Below the pieces are notes generated by a model, which saw nothing but the letters and a program-made list of their open reading frames with translations, did not search any database and was not told the DNA's origin. Shown piece after piece: positions 1 to 8,170 of a stretch of DNA of 64,000 nt. A program made the position numbers and the translations under genes. Source of the DNA: Microbulbifer sediminum (GTDB lineage Bacteria > Pseudomonadota > Gammaproteobacteria > Pseudomonadales > Cellvibrionaceae); the NCBI RefSeq assembly GCF_021729035.1, contig NZ_JAJSAP010000008.1, forward strand, positions 1 to 64,000. Reading direction: 5' to 3'. Position 1 is the first letter of the stretch; every line of letters begins with the position of its first letter.

Positions 1-103
1 GTTCTACAACCGAGACCGGCTTCACTCCAGTCTCGGCTACCAATCACCGTCCGAATATGAAAAACTGGCGGCATAAAGTGTCCACGAAAGTGATAGCAGA
101 TCA
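1..103 (+). mobile_element. Right end of an IS3-family insertion sequence (cut by window edge)
   Basis: The first bases encode the extreme C-terminus of an IS3-type transposase. The non-coding tail after its stop codon contains TGTCCACGAAAG and ends near TGATAGCAGATCA at about position 103, which resembles the terminal inverted repeat of IS3-group elements. The left end and the target duplication cannot be checked because the element runs off the window. The insertion lies just upstream of AT-rich accessory genes. The exact right boundary is an estimate. Confidence 0.7.
2..76 (+). CDS. IS3-family transposase OrfB, C-terminal 24 residues (partial)
   Basis: Read from base 2, the frame gives FYNRDRLHSSLGY followed by QSPSEYEKLAA and a TAA stop at 74-76. 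The Y-N-x-x-R-x-H-S-x-L-G-Y-x-S-P-x-x-Y/F-E signature is the conserved end of the DDE integrase core of IS3-family OrfB proteins. The catalytic part lies outside the window, so activity cannot be judged. Confidence 0.85.
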   Translation, partial: FYNRDRLHSSLGYQSPSEYEKLAA

Positions 104-134
104 TTATGTTTCTAAACTAGAATGGTGCAATTAA

Positions 135-578
135 ATGTTTCATAAAGTTTTTCCAGTATTCTTTACTGCAATTTTTATTTCTTTGGGGGCTAGCGCATCA
201 CCTGATGCCAATAAAGAGCTTGTGACGAATTTCTACAACGAAGTTATTCTCCGTGCTGGGCATGAGGCAATTGACAAATATATTGGGGATCAATATATCC
301 AGCATAACCCTAATCTTTCTGATGGGAAGGAAGCGTTAAGAAGATTCATAAAGAGTGTCAACCCGGGTTCAGCTCAAACAGAACCATCTGGTGAAATTGT
401 ACGAGCCATAGCAGAAGGCGACTTGGTCGTACTTCATGTTAAACACTATCACTGGCCAGGAAAAAACGGTGGCGCAATAGTAGATATTTTTAGAGTGGCC
501 GATGGTAAGATTGTTGAGCACTGGGATGTAATTCAAGCTGTTCCAGAAAAATCAGCCAATGAAAATACAATGTTCTGA
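135..578 (+). CDS. Secreted SnoaL-like / NTF2-fold protein
   Basis: 147 residues. The first ~21 residues form a signal peptide ending near GASA-SP. The rest resembles the SnoaL-like polyketide-cyclase/NTF2 fold: an early helix with NFYNEVI, then the family-typical YIQHNP, and a C-terminal strand with IVEHWDVIQ. Proteins of this group are usually annotated as nuclear transport factor 2 family; no substrate can be assigned. Base composition is much more AT-rich than the bulk of the window. It sits between an IS end and an attC-like site, so it may be the open reading frame of a gene cassette. Confidence 0.75.
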   Translation: MFHKVFPVFFTAIFISLGASASPDANKELVTNFYNEVILRAGHEAIDKYIGDQYIQHNPNLSDGKEALRRFIKSVNPGSAQTEPSGEIVRAIAEGDLVVLHVKHYHWPGKNGGAIVDIFRVADGKIVEHWDVIQAVPEKSANENTMF

Positions 579-601
579 TGTTTATTGCTTATCATTAAAA
601 A

Positions 602-712
602 CATAACAATCCACTGTATCCGACATCTCACACTCCGCTTGTTTGCTGTGTTGTCGCTACGCTAACACAACAAACAAGCTCCGCGTGGCTGCGGCTAAGT
701 GGGGCGTTGAAT
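602..712 (+). other. Integron attC-like recombination site
   Basis: An imperfect inverted repeat of about 110 bp. The outer arms pair (AAC at 605-607 with GTT at 706-708; TCCACT at 610-615 with AGTGGG at 698-703). The inner arms form a strong stem (GCTTGTTTG 637-645 with CAAACAAGC 671-679, and TGTGTT 647-652 with AACACA 664-669), leaving an 11-base loop. The right edge GTTGAAT (706-712) matches the attC core consensus GTTRRRY. The next gene's ATG lies inside this core, as is typical of cassettes. The inverse core on the left is only a partial match (CATAAC). No integrase gene is in the window. Confidence 0.6.
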
Positions 713-1082
713 GACAGAACTGTTGGCTATGAAATGTCCAAATTGCAATGAAAACGCTATCCAATTCAAAGATTGGATTAGGGCCAGGAATGCGTTCTCA
801 ACAAGGTGTGGCAATTGCAATATTCACCTGAAAGCGAATGCCAGTGTATATGTAAGCTTTATAATCACCATTATTGCTACTGTTTTATTGCTCCTCTATG
901 TTGAAAATGCGTTAAATTGGTTCAACTTAAATGTCGAGATTTCAAAGGTAAAAATTGTTTTATTGCTTCCTGCCATTTTACTGGGCGCGCTTTTGGGTTG
1001 GTTTTCTGGTGGGTATAGAGTCAAAAACAGCAACTGGCAATTCACGGCGCCGGACGCTACTGGTATTAAATTACTAAGATGA
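711..1082 (+). CDS. Small zinc-ribbon membrane protein (cassette-like)
   Basis: 123 residues. The N-terminus carries a zinc-ribbon pattern, CPNC at residues 9-12 and CGNC at ~33-36. Two hydrophobic helices follow (about residues 46-64 and 79-99), so the ribbon is probably cytoplasmic on a small membrane protein. The start codon overlaps the attC-like core just upstream, and the end overlaps the next gene by ATGA. Composition is AT-rich. Function is not recognisable; similar zinc-ribbon membrane proteins are common passengers of gene cassettes (general knowledge, not checked here). Confidence 0.65.
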   Translation: MTELLAMKCPNCNENAIQFKDWIRARNAFSTRCGNCNIHLKANASVYVSFIITIIATVLLLLYVENALNWFNLNVEISKVKIVLLLPAILLGALLGWFSGGYRVKNSNWQFTAPDATGIKLLR

Positions 1083-1462
1083 TTGATTGCGACTCAATGT
1101 TTGGGGTGACGATTTCTATTACTTTTGCCGTAGCTTATCTGGTGGTGCTTAATAGAAAGGAGAAGCGTCGCGGTTACGTGGTTTCTGGATACCTTTGTCC
1201 CAGGTGTCGGAAGGCCTTCGAGTTTGAGGATTTAAAACCACTGTGGCGATTGTACACGATTCCCTTACGGTTTATGGGCTGGAACAAGAGGGTTTCCAAG
1301 AATATTTACCAGAGTTTTGAGGTGCGCGAGCTAGATGCAGGGTATTGTTCTCGTTGCCGATGCGTAATCCACTCAGCCTTGGTCGCGAGCCTGATTATCA
1401 CTCTGCCGGTAGTTTTTTCGGGTTTTTATCTGGTACTGATGCACTTAGGTGCTGTTGATTGA
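1079..1462 (+). CDS. Zinc-ribbon membrane protein, second of pair
   Basis: 127 residues, starting within the stop region of the previous gene (ATGA overlap), so the two are probably translated together. A hydrophobic N-terminal helix (about residues 8-22) is followed by CPRC at ~41-44 and CSRC at ~91-94, then a second hydrophobic helix near the C-terminus (about 101-122). The two CxxC pairs could bind one zinc ion. Function unknown. The pairing of two zinc-ribbon membrane proteins suggests a complex, but that is inference. Confidence 0.6.
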   Translation: MIDCDSMFGVTISITFAVAYLVVLNRKEKRRGYVVSGYLCPRCRKAFEFEDLKPLWRLYTIPLRFMGWNKRVSKNIYQSFEVRELDAGYCSRCRCVIHSALVASLIITLPVVFSGFYLVLMHLGAVD

Positions 1463-1984
1463 TTTGACAGGGCTGACCACCCGGGCAGCCTGTGCAGATC
1501 ACTTTTCTTATCCAGCCAATATATCTCCGTTCTGCGGGCTGCGAGCCAACCATGCTTAATATCACTCTGTTCTGCTACTAAAGGACGTTTCGCCCAACAC
1601 GGAGTTCAGTAGTACCGTGACTCTTTCCTGGCCTCTACAGCACCTTACCCGACCGTGCCAGGACAAAAAAACAGGCGGGATCAGGAAGATAATCCGTCCG
1701 TGAATTGTGCAACTTTAGAATCTAGACCGGGCACTGGGAGGAAAGAAGGGGGCTGACGCGGCCCTGTAGCTGGCCTGTTGAGACAATGAAGCCTATGTTA
1801 GGCTGCGCCCCTGCTGTTGGTCTTTGGCCAGACATTATTGCTTTAGCCGAGGCGCGACCCTCTGAGTATGCTCAGCTGAAGACTTCTTGTGTTGCGCTTG
1901 CAAGGTCCTGAGTTGCTCCCAGGGCCAGTCATGCGCCGGTATGTGGCGCGCGCTAGCTGCTATCTAATCTTCGATAGGAGGACC
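1463..1984. other. Gene-poor stretch between cassette-like genes and NSS transporter
   Basis: I see no convincing gene, RNA or complete attC site here. A lone GCCCAAC at 1592-1598 fits the inverse-core consensus and GTTAGGC at 1798-1804 fits the core consensus, but they are about 200 bp apart. The second lies in a short local palindrome (AGCCTA-TGT-TAGGCT). The AGGAGG at 1977-1982 is the ribosome-binding site of the next gene. Confidence 0.5.
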
Positions 1985-3433
1985 ATGTCGGAATCAATGG
2001 CAAGTGAAGGACCGGGCGCTGAAGGGCAAGGAACAGGGCGGCCGCCGGCTTTTGAACATGAGCATGTATCACGGCCCCGGCAGCGACACGCGCAGGCGGA
2101 GACGGCGGTCAGTGATGTTTCACGCACCGCGGCCGAGCAGGGTGAGCAGCCTTATACGGTTTGGTCGTCGGAGCGCGCGTTCGTGCTTTCCGTCTCTGCT
2201 GCAGGCGTTGGGCTGGGTAATTTGTGGCGGTTCCCTACCATGGTGGGGGAGAACGGCGGAGCGGTTTTCCTGCTGTGTTATGTACTTGCTGTCTCACTCT
2301 TTGCCGTGCCATTCGCGGCACTCGAGATAGCCGCCGGGCGTCTTGCCCATGGCTCGACGATCTCAAGCTTTCAGCGTATGGGTCGCCGCCTGGTGGTAAT
2401 CGGACTGGCAGTGGTATTGCTGACCCTGATTATTGACAGCTATTACTTTGTCGTGACTGGCTGGACATTAGGCTATGCGCTGGAATCATCGCTGGGCGCA
2501 GTGCCTGACTTCTTGACGTTCACCGGAGGCTACGCTTCCGCGAGCTATTTCCTGGTTACCTGTGTGTTAGTGGCCGGCGTGCTCTTTTTTGGTGTCAGTG
2601 GCATTGAGAGCTTCGCGCGGATCATGATGCCGGCCCTGATGGCGGCTATTGTCGGACTCGCTATTTTTGCCCTGGCGACCGGTGATGCGGGCCGTACTGC
2701 GGCTTTTTTGTTTATGCCGGACTTCGCCAAGCTCGGCGACGACTCAGTATGGCGTGCTGCTTTTGGGCAGGCGTTTTATTCGCTGACGATCGGGCAGGGC
2801 TACCTGATTACTTATGGCAGCTACCTGCCTCAGCGGGTCAACGTAGCCCGGTCAGTTCTCTCGATTGCCAGTGTGAACTCCATCGTGGCGGTGCTTGCAG
2901 GATTGGCGATCTTTCCACTGGTTTTCGCCGCGGGGCTGGACCCAGCCGGAGGCAGTGCCCTGGCATTTACGACATTGCCAAAAGCTTTTGATCATAATGG
3001 TTTCGGTAACCTGCTCGCGCCGGTATTCTTCTGGCTGTTTTTTCTGGCGGCTTTCTCTTCTTGCATTGGCGGGGCCAAGGTGATCGTTGCGGCGGTACGA
3101 GAGCAGGTTACCGCTGTTGGTTCACGGCTTGCAGTGGTCTTAAGCCTGGGCGCCATCGCGCTGTTAGGACTGCCGTCAGCGCTTTCCTACAGTAAGCTGG
3201 ATTGGCGAATTGACGGAGTGCCGGTACTCGATTTTGTTGACCGCACCATAGGAACCAACGCGGTCATCACCGTGGCGCTGGTAGGTACCTGCGCCCTCGC
3301 CTGGGCAAATCCCAGTGATCATTGGCAGCGACAACTGGGCCTGCGCTCACGCTGGCTCGCGGATGCGCTGGTGTGGAGCGGGCGGGCAGCGCCCCCGTTA
3401 ATCCTGGCCGCTGGATTTTTGCAGTTGACCTGA
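1985..3433 (+). CDS. Sodium-dependent transporter of the NSS (SNF) family
   Basis: 482 residues from the ATG at 1985, chosen because AGGAGG precedes it; a longer frame to 1889 has no such site. After a ~57-residue polar N-terminal tail the NSS signature appears (SERAFVLS, then GVGLGNLWRFP in TM1, the unwound sodium/substrate-binding helix). About eleven to twelve hydrophobic helices follow. Members import amino acids or related osmolytes with sodium at the inner membrane. The substrate cannot be told from sequence. The gene stands alone, with a decayed catalase gene downstream. Confidence 0.9.
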   Translation: MSESMASEGPGAEGQGTGRPPAFEHEHVSRPRQRHAQAETAVSDVSRTAAEQGEQPYTVWSSERAFVLSVSAAGVGLGNLWRFPTMVGENGGAVFLLCYVLAVSLFAVPFAALEIAAGRLAHGSTISSFQRMGRRLVVIGLAVVLLTLIIDSYYFVVTGWTLGYALESSLGAVPDFLTFTGGYASASYFLVTCVLVAGVLFFGVSGIESFARIMMPALMAAIVGLAIFALATGDAGRTAAFLFMPDFAKLGDDSVWRAAFGQAFYSLTIGQGYLITYGSYLPQRVNVARSVLSIASVNSIVAVLAGLAIFPLVFAAGLDPAGGSALAFTTLPKAFDHNGFGNLLAPVFFWLFFLAAFSSCIGGAKVIVAAVREQVTAVGSRLAVVLSLGAIALLGLPSALSYSKLDWRIDGVPVLDFVDRTIGTNAVITVALVGTCALAWANPSDHWQRQLGLRSRWLADALVWSGRAAPPLILAAGFLQLT

Positions 3434-3632
3434 TCCACACCCGGTATGCGTTCCGGTAACAGCGTGATTAAACTCAAACCCCTGCGGTCAGGTGTCGACA
3501 CTGTTGGCGGCGTATCGGATTCTGCGCGAGAGTATCACTGCGCGGTGGGCTGTATGCCAAAATAAACCGGAGTTACCAGCAAGAAGTAGCTTGTAGCCGG
3601 ATTGTATGAATTTACCGATATAAGCCGCCGCT

Positions 3633-4045
3633 GCGCGCCAGCCGCACGCAAAGGGTTCCCGGGTCTTTGCTTATCTTGAAATCACCCAGCATATCAGTGC
3701 CTACATCGAGGCGGCGGTATTCGAGCCCCGATAATACGTTTTTCGGCATTTGGTTCACCCCCCAAGGTGCTGCGGGTACGCAGCGTTACCCCCATGTGGA
3801 AGGTTGGTCCGCCAGTGGAGAATCTGTGCTCGCGCCCTACACTTCTCATGTCGAGGACGATAACTGCGTACGGGCGAGAGCCCTGGTGCGCGCAGTGATG
3901 GAGAACGCGCAGCGGGAGCGGTAGGTATCCAACGAGGTAGGGCACCTGAAGGCCAGCGTCACCGATGAGGTGCTCAAGCGTACTGTGGAGTACTGGCGAA
4001 AAATCGACGGGATATCGGTGACCGTATCGAAAAGGGTGTAAAAGC
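3633..4045 (+). pseudogene. Degraded catalase gene remnant
   Basis: Two separated catalase-like pieces remain. Bases 3633-3731 read ARQPHAKGSRVFAYLEITQH, then ISAYIEAAVFEPR and a stop; this matches the N-terminal haem-side segment of monofunctional catalases (HAKG...F..T.DI..Y..A..F). Bases ~3800-4045, in another frame, read HVEDDN, RARALVR, an in-frame TAG, then NEVGHLKASVTDEVLKR and WRKIDG, matching the catalase C-terminal tail. A one-base loss after WRKIDG shifts the frame again. The haem-binding core is deleted, so the gene cannot make an active enzyme. Confidence 0.6.
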
Positions 4046-4178
4046 ACAGTGGCGGCGTTTTGCTTTTGGCATGTGGATGCCTCGGCTGAAGGTATACGGG
4101 GACGCCGTTTCTCATTTTGAACTGCAGTAATTCCGCCTCTAGCCCTGGGCGTTGGTCAATTGATAGAAGGATTCGGTC

Positions 4179-5705
4179 ATGGCTGGATATGATGCAATTG
4201 TTATTGGTTCAGGTATTGGAGGTCTTGCCTCTGCCACAAGGCTTTCCCAGGATGGTTTTCGGACTCTGCTTCTGGAAGCCAGTGATGAATTTGGAGGCTA
4301 TATCCGGCCAGTAGTTTATGGGGAGTACAGTTTCGATCTTGGGCTTCATTATATTGGTAAGCTTGGGTCAGGAGGATCATTCAGGGAAATCCTTGATCAA
4401 CTTGGCCTTGAAGACTTTGAGTTTATAGAGCTTGATCCGGAAGGTTTTGATCGTTATGTATTTCCTGGCTATGAATTTAATTTTTGTAAAGGCAGGGAGC
4501 AATTAGCGGAAAGGCTCATTGGGGATTTTCCGAGAGAGGAGAAGGGTATTTGTAAGTTTCTTGACCTTACAATGAAAATTGATCAGGCATGTGAACCCCA
4601 TAGAATGGTTCGAGGTAGCCATTTAGGTTGGATACCGTACCTACTGAAGAATCCGGTCATGCTCCATTATGGCAGGTCTACGTATCAGGATGTGCTTGAC
4701 AGTATTACCAATGATAGAAAACTTCAGGCTGTGCTTTCGGCCCCCTTGTTTGATGTGGCTCTGGGACCAAGGCGGGCATCCGCAGCCGTGGCTTTCGGTG
4801 TCTGGTCATATTTTCTACAGGGGGCGTATTATCCTCGTGGAGGAAGCCGCGCCTTGCGCGATGCTTTCGTTAAACGATTACGCCAGGTGGGGGCGGTATT
4901 AGTTCACTCGGACCCGGTGAAATCCCTTATTAGAAAAAATGGAAAATGGTTGGTCAGGACTGAAAATGGGAATGAATACAGCAGCGCTGTTGTTGTTAGT
5001 AATATTGACCCTAAAGTGACAATATGTTCCCTTCTTGAACGAAAGTTAGTGCCACATCGAGAATTCAAAAAGGCCAATCGTCTTAAGCCGTCTGGCTCCA
5101 TCATCAGTGCTTTTATCGGAACAGACCTGGACCTTTCCTCTTACATTGGTTCATGCAATATATCGAGATTCTCAGGGTGGGATCTTGATCCATACTATGA
5201 TGCATGGCTCGGGAACTCCATTCCCAGGCCAGAACAGGCAATATTCCTTAACAGCCCCAGCGTTCGAGATCCGACGGGAGGTTTTGCTCCTGAAGGGCAT
5301 CACACTTTGCAAATACTTATGGGGGGGAATATTGCCGGCTTCGACAAATGGGTACAGTTGAAGCCGGAGGAGCGAGGTGAAGATTATACAAAACTGAAGA
5401 GCGATATTGTTAAGGGTATGGTCGCAGAGGCCGAAGCAGAGATCCCAGCATTGTCTGAGCACATAACCTTCTCTGAGTGTGTGACACCTGTCGAGTGCGT
5501 AGACCGGGTCAGGGCGCCGGAGGGTGGTATCTATGGCCCTGCGCATATTCCCAGTCAGATGGGGCCCGGTCGATATACAAGTTTAGAGTGCGGCGTTGAG
5601 GGGTTGTTTTTCGCTGGTGCAGGAACATTTGGTTGCGGCTTATTTTCCTGCGCTGCAAGCGGCCTCCTTGCCGCAGAGAAAGCAATAAATCACCTGGGCA
5701 GGTGA
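4179..5705 (+). CDS. FAD-dependent oxidoreductase, phytoene desaturase / retinol saturase-like
   Basis: 508 residues. A Rossmann FAD-binding motif opens the protein (IVIGSGIGGLASATRL, with LLEASDEFGG after the second strand). The C-terminus has the second flavin motif (GLFFAGAGTFGCGLFSCAASG). This layout is that of the CrtI/CrtISO/retinol saturase amine-oxidase-like group, which desaturates or isomerises polyene chains. No carotenoid gene lies nearby, so the substrate is open. Start at 4179 follows AGAAGGA. The coding sequence is clearly more AT-rich than genes after 6200, consistent with horizontal acquisition. Confidence 0.8.
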   Translation: MAGYDAIVIGSGIGGLASATRLSQDGFRTLLLEASDEFGGYIRPVVYGEYSFDLGLHYIGKLGSGGSFREILDQLGLEDFEFIELDPEGFDRYVFPGYEFNFCKGREQLAERLIGDFPREEKGICKFLDLTMKIDQACEPHRMVRGSHLGWIPYLLKNPVMLHYGRSTYQDVLDSITNDRKLQAVLSAPLFDVALGPRRASAAVAFGVWSYFLQGAYYPRGGSRALRDAFVKRLRQVGAVLVHSDPVKSLIRKNGKWLVRTENGNEYSSAVVVSNIDPKVTICSLLERKLVPHREFKKANRLKPSGSIISAFIGTDLDLSSYIGSCNISRFSGWDLDPYYDAWLGNSIPRPEQAIFLNSPSVRDPTGGFAPEGHHTLQILMGGNIAGFDKWVQLKPEERGEDYTKLKSDIVKGMVAEAEAEIPALSEHITFSECVTPVECVDRVRAPEGGIYGPAHIPSQMGPGRYTSLECGVEGLFFAGAGTFGCGLFSCAASGLLAAEKAINHLGR

Positions 5706-6198
5706 AATAACTCTATGTGAAGTGCCCTGGCAGATGCATCCACCTGATCACGCTGTTCTTTATCTCATCTGTCATGGCTGGAGGGTAAGGGAATGGTAGC
5801 TATGGCTGGTTGGTGGCGCCCTTGTTGCTGCGCATGGAGGTTAAGCACAATGTATTGGCTTCACCAGGTAGTGTTCATTGTTACTCATGGTTTATCTTTT
5901 CCGGACACGAACTCTCCTGTCAAGAGCGCTGGTAGAAGGTCGTAACCTGTGGAGGTATGGGGGCGGATATTTCTTATTACACATCGCCGCTCTCTGTTTG
6001 ACCGATGTGCAAGGGGCTGTCGCGGAAGGATGGTTATCCCTTCTCAGCGGGTGAGGAGAGGGTTTGTTGTATTTTCATTCACGTCGCGCCGCTTCCATAG
6101 CCTATCCGTAATAGGGGCACTGGCCACTTGCTTTAGCCGGCAATAGGCAGGAAACTCTACGGATTGCCGGTCTGCACCGGCGTTTCTACGGGGGCGGC
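5706..6198. other. Non-coding gap of about 490 bp, no feature recognised
   Basis: The stretch lies between an AT-rich oxidoreductase gene and the first GC-rich housekeeping-type gene, so it probably holds the edge of the accessory region. I found no convincing frame, tRNA, terminator with T-tract, or repeat. Confidence 0.4.
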
Positions 6199-7050
6199 AT
6201 GATTCCGGCGACCTTTTTCAGAGAGTTTTGGCTGTTTGGCCTCAAGCAGGCCTACGGGTGCATGTTTGGCGGCTTCCTGCTGCTGGTGATGATTGTCACG
6301 CGCTACTGGTACCCGCTGGAAACCCTGCACCGCTACGACTTCATTTTCCTGGCGGCAGTAGCCTTCCAGGCTTTCTTGCTGGTTTTCCGCTTTGAGACCC
6401 TGCGGGAGGCGCTGGTGATTGTGGTCTTTCACCTCGTGGCCACGGTAATGGAACTGTTCAAAACTGCCGATAGCATCGGATCCTGGGTGTATCCGGAGGC
6501 CTTTGTATTCGGAGTAGGCAATGTGCCGCTGTTTACCGGGTTCATGTACAGCGCGGTGGGGAGCTATATCGCACGTGTCTGGCGGATTTTCGATTTCCGC
6601 TTCACGGAGTACCCGGGACATTTCTGGGCAGTGGCCCTGGTTTCCCTGATTTACGTCAATTTCTTTACCCACCATTTCCTGCCGGACCTGCGCTGGCTGT
6701 TACTCGGGGTTACGGCGCTGCTATTCTGGCGTACGCGTATTTACTTTCGCATCAATACCGAGTATCGCCATATGCCGCTGTTACTGGGATGGTTTTTGGT
6801 CGCGCTCTTTATCTGGCTGGCGGAAAATATCGCCACTTACGTGAATATCTGGGTCTACCCTAACCAGTCCGCTGGCTGGAACCCGGTACCGCTGGCCAAG
6901 CTTTCATCCTGGTACCTGCTGATGCTGTTGAGCTTTGTCCTGGTGTCGCTGGTCAACCGGGTACGGGGTATTGTTGCGTCACCGGTCGCCGGGCCCGCCA
7001 GCAGTCGTGGCGCTGAGGGCGGCCTGGCGGTACCGGGACTGCCTGACTGA
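6199..7050 (+). CDS. DUF817 family integral membrane protein
   Basis: 283 residues with about eight hydrophobic helices. Family-typical stretches include [14 protein letters not shown] (about residues 94-107) and [13 protein letters not shown], and near the end an amphipathic loop with [11 protein letters not shown]. These fit DUF817 (YoaT-like) proteins, whose function is unknown. The acidic and aromatic residues between helices suggest a channel or enzyme in the membrane. The next gene starts 45 bp downstream on the same strand, so the two are probably co-transcribed. Confidence 0.85.
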   Translation: MIPATFFREFWLFGLKQAYGCMFGGFLLLVMIVTRYWYPLETLHRYDFIFLAAVAFQAFLLVFRFETLREALVIVVFHLVATVMELFKTADSIGSWVYPEAFVFGVGNVPLFTGFMYSAVGSYIARVWRIFDFRFTEYPGHFWAVALVSLIYVNFFTHHFLPDLRWLLLGVTALLFWRTRIYFRINTEYRHMPLLLGWFLVALFIWLAENIATYVNIWVYPNQSAGWNPVPLAKLSSWYLLMLLSFVLVSLVNRVRGIVASPVAGPASSRGAEGGLAVPGLPD

Positions 7051-7095
7051 TTGTCGCTGGTCAATTTGCGTAAACCAACAGGGGGGCTCCCATCC

Positions 7096-8160
7096 ATGCA
7101 GAAACCGGACGAGTTTATCGACTTGCTCAAGGTGCTGGTGCGCAGCCCCAGTGTGGTGGGCGCCGAACATGCCTTTTTCCGGGTACTCCAGCGGGAACTG
7201 GAGGAGCGGGGGGCGAGGGTAACCTGGTATGAGGGGCTGCTGGTGGCACAGGGGCGTGAGCCGGACGCGGTGATGTTTTCCGCCCATGTGGACCGCCACG
7301 GCCTGATCTGTACAGGCCCCAACGAATTCCAGTACGCCGCCTTTGTGGCCGGGCGTCGCTCCGATCTGCTGGGCAATTCAGTATCCGAAAAACTGATGCG
7401 CAAGGTGGTGGATCGCTTTCACGGGGTGTCGGTGACGGCCTATGAGCCCTGGTCCGGTTCCTACCTGGGCACCGGTGAAATCGATCGGGCCTATGTGTGC
7501 GAGTACCGCAGTAACCTGATTTTCGAAGTGAAGGGGCTGGGCCACCTGGTCGCCGGGACACCGGTGGCTTTCACCGACCGGTTGACTGTGGAAAACGGTA
7601 TTCTCAGTGCACAGCTGGATAACGTGCTTACGGTCGCGCACCTGGTGCACCTGTTTGCCCTGGGATTCCAGGGAACCGCCTTCTTTACCGCGCAGGAGGA
7701 ATCGGGCAGCAGCTGGCGCTACCTGCTGGAGTGGTTCCGCCGCTTCAACGGCGGCACCGACCGCCTGATTGTGGTGGACACCAGCCCCTACCCGGACCGC
7801 GCCACCGCAGACCAGCAGCAGGTGGCATTGCGCCGGCGCGATGCCAATGCCGCGTTCCACGGGCCGACCACCACCATGCTGGAGGCCCTGTGCCGTGAGC
7901 ACGACATCCGTTACGGGTTCAAGGATGCGTATATCGAGGACCTGAATCGTACGGCGGAGGCCGAAGGGCAGGAACCCCAGTCCCTGGGGAGTACCGAGCT
8001 GGGGCGCATCGTGGCGGCATCCGAGGGCTACGTGCAGGGCACGACCCTGCAGGTCCCCACCACCGGTTACCACACCATGGAGGAGTCGGCATCGGCCGAC
8101 AGCAATGCGGCTTTCAGTCGCTTGCTCCACCTGGTGGTGCGGGCGGCCGGCGCCTGCTAG
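7096..8160 (+). CDS. M42-family zinc aminopeptidase-like hydrolase
   Basis: 354 residues. I chose the ATG at 7096 because AGGGGGG lies about 10 bp upstream. The di-metal ligand pattern of M42/M20-clan peptidases is present: SAHVDRHG (His and Asp), LDN (bridging Asp), AQEESG (catalytic Glu-Glu), VVDTSPY (Asp), and a late GYHTMEE (His). The enzyme should therefore be competent as a cytoplasmic aminopeptidase or related amidohydrolase. It probably shares an operon with the preceding DUF817 gene and converges with the next gene, with about 10 bp between stops. Confidence 0.8.
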   Translation: MQKPDEFIDLLKVLVRSPSVVGAEHAFFRVLQRELEERGARVTWYEGLLVAQGREPDAVMFSAHVDRHGLICTGPNEFQYAAFVAGRRSDLLGNSVSEKLMRKVVDRFHGVSVTAYEPWSGSYLGTGEIDRAYVCEYRSNLIFEVKGLGHLVAGTPVAFTDRLTVENGILSAQLDNVLTVAHLVHLFALGFQGTAFFTAQEESGSSWRYLLEWFRRFNGGTDRLIVVDTSPYPDRATADQQQVALRRRDANAAFHGPTTTMLEALCREHDIRYGFKDAYIEDLNRTAEAEGQEPQSLGSTELGRIVAASEGYVQGTTLQVPTTGYHTMEESASADSNAAFSRLLHLVVRAAGAC

Positions 8161-8170
8161 TGCGTCGCCC

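Noticed and set aside
1592..1804. A second attC site after the zinc-ribbon genes
   Set aside because: The core-like GCCCAAC and GTTAGGC are about 200 bp apart and the sequence between does not fold into paired arms.
1700..1990. Glycine-type riboswitch upstream of the NSS transporter
   Set aside because: G-rich and CUGA-like pieces are present but the conserved aptamer core could not be aligned.
5949..6146. A 65-codon frame in the gap before the DUF817 gene
   Set aside because: No ribosome-binding site, composition or motif supports it; it looks like chance.
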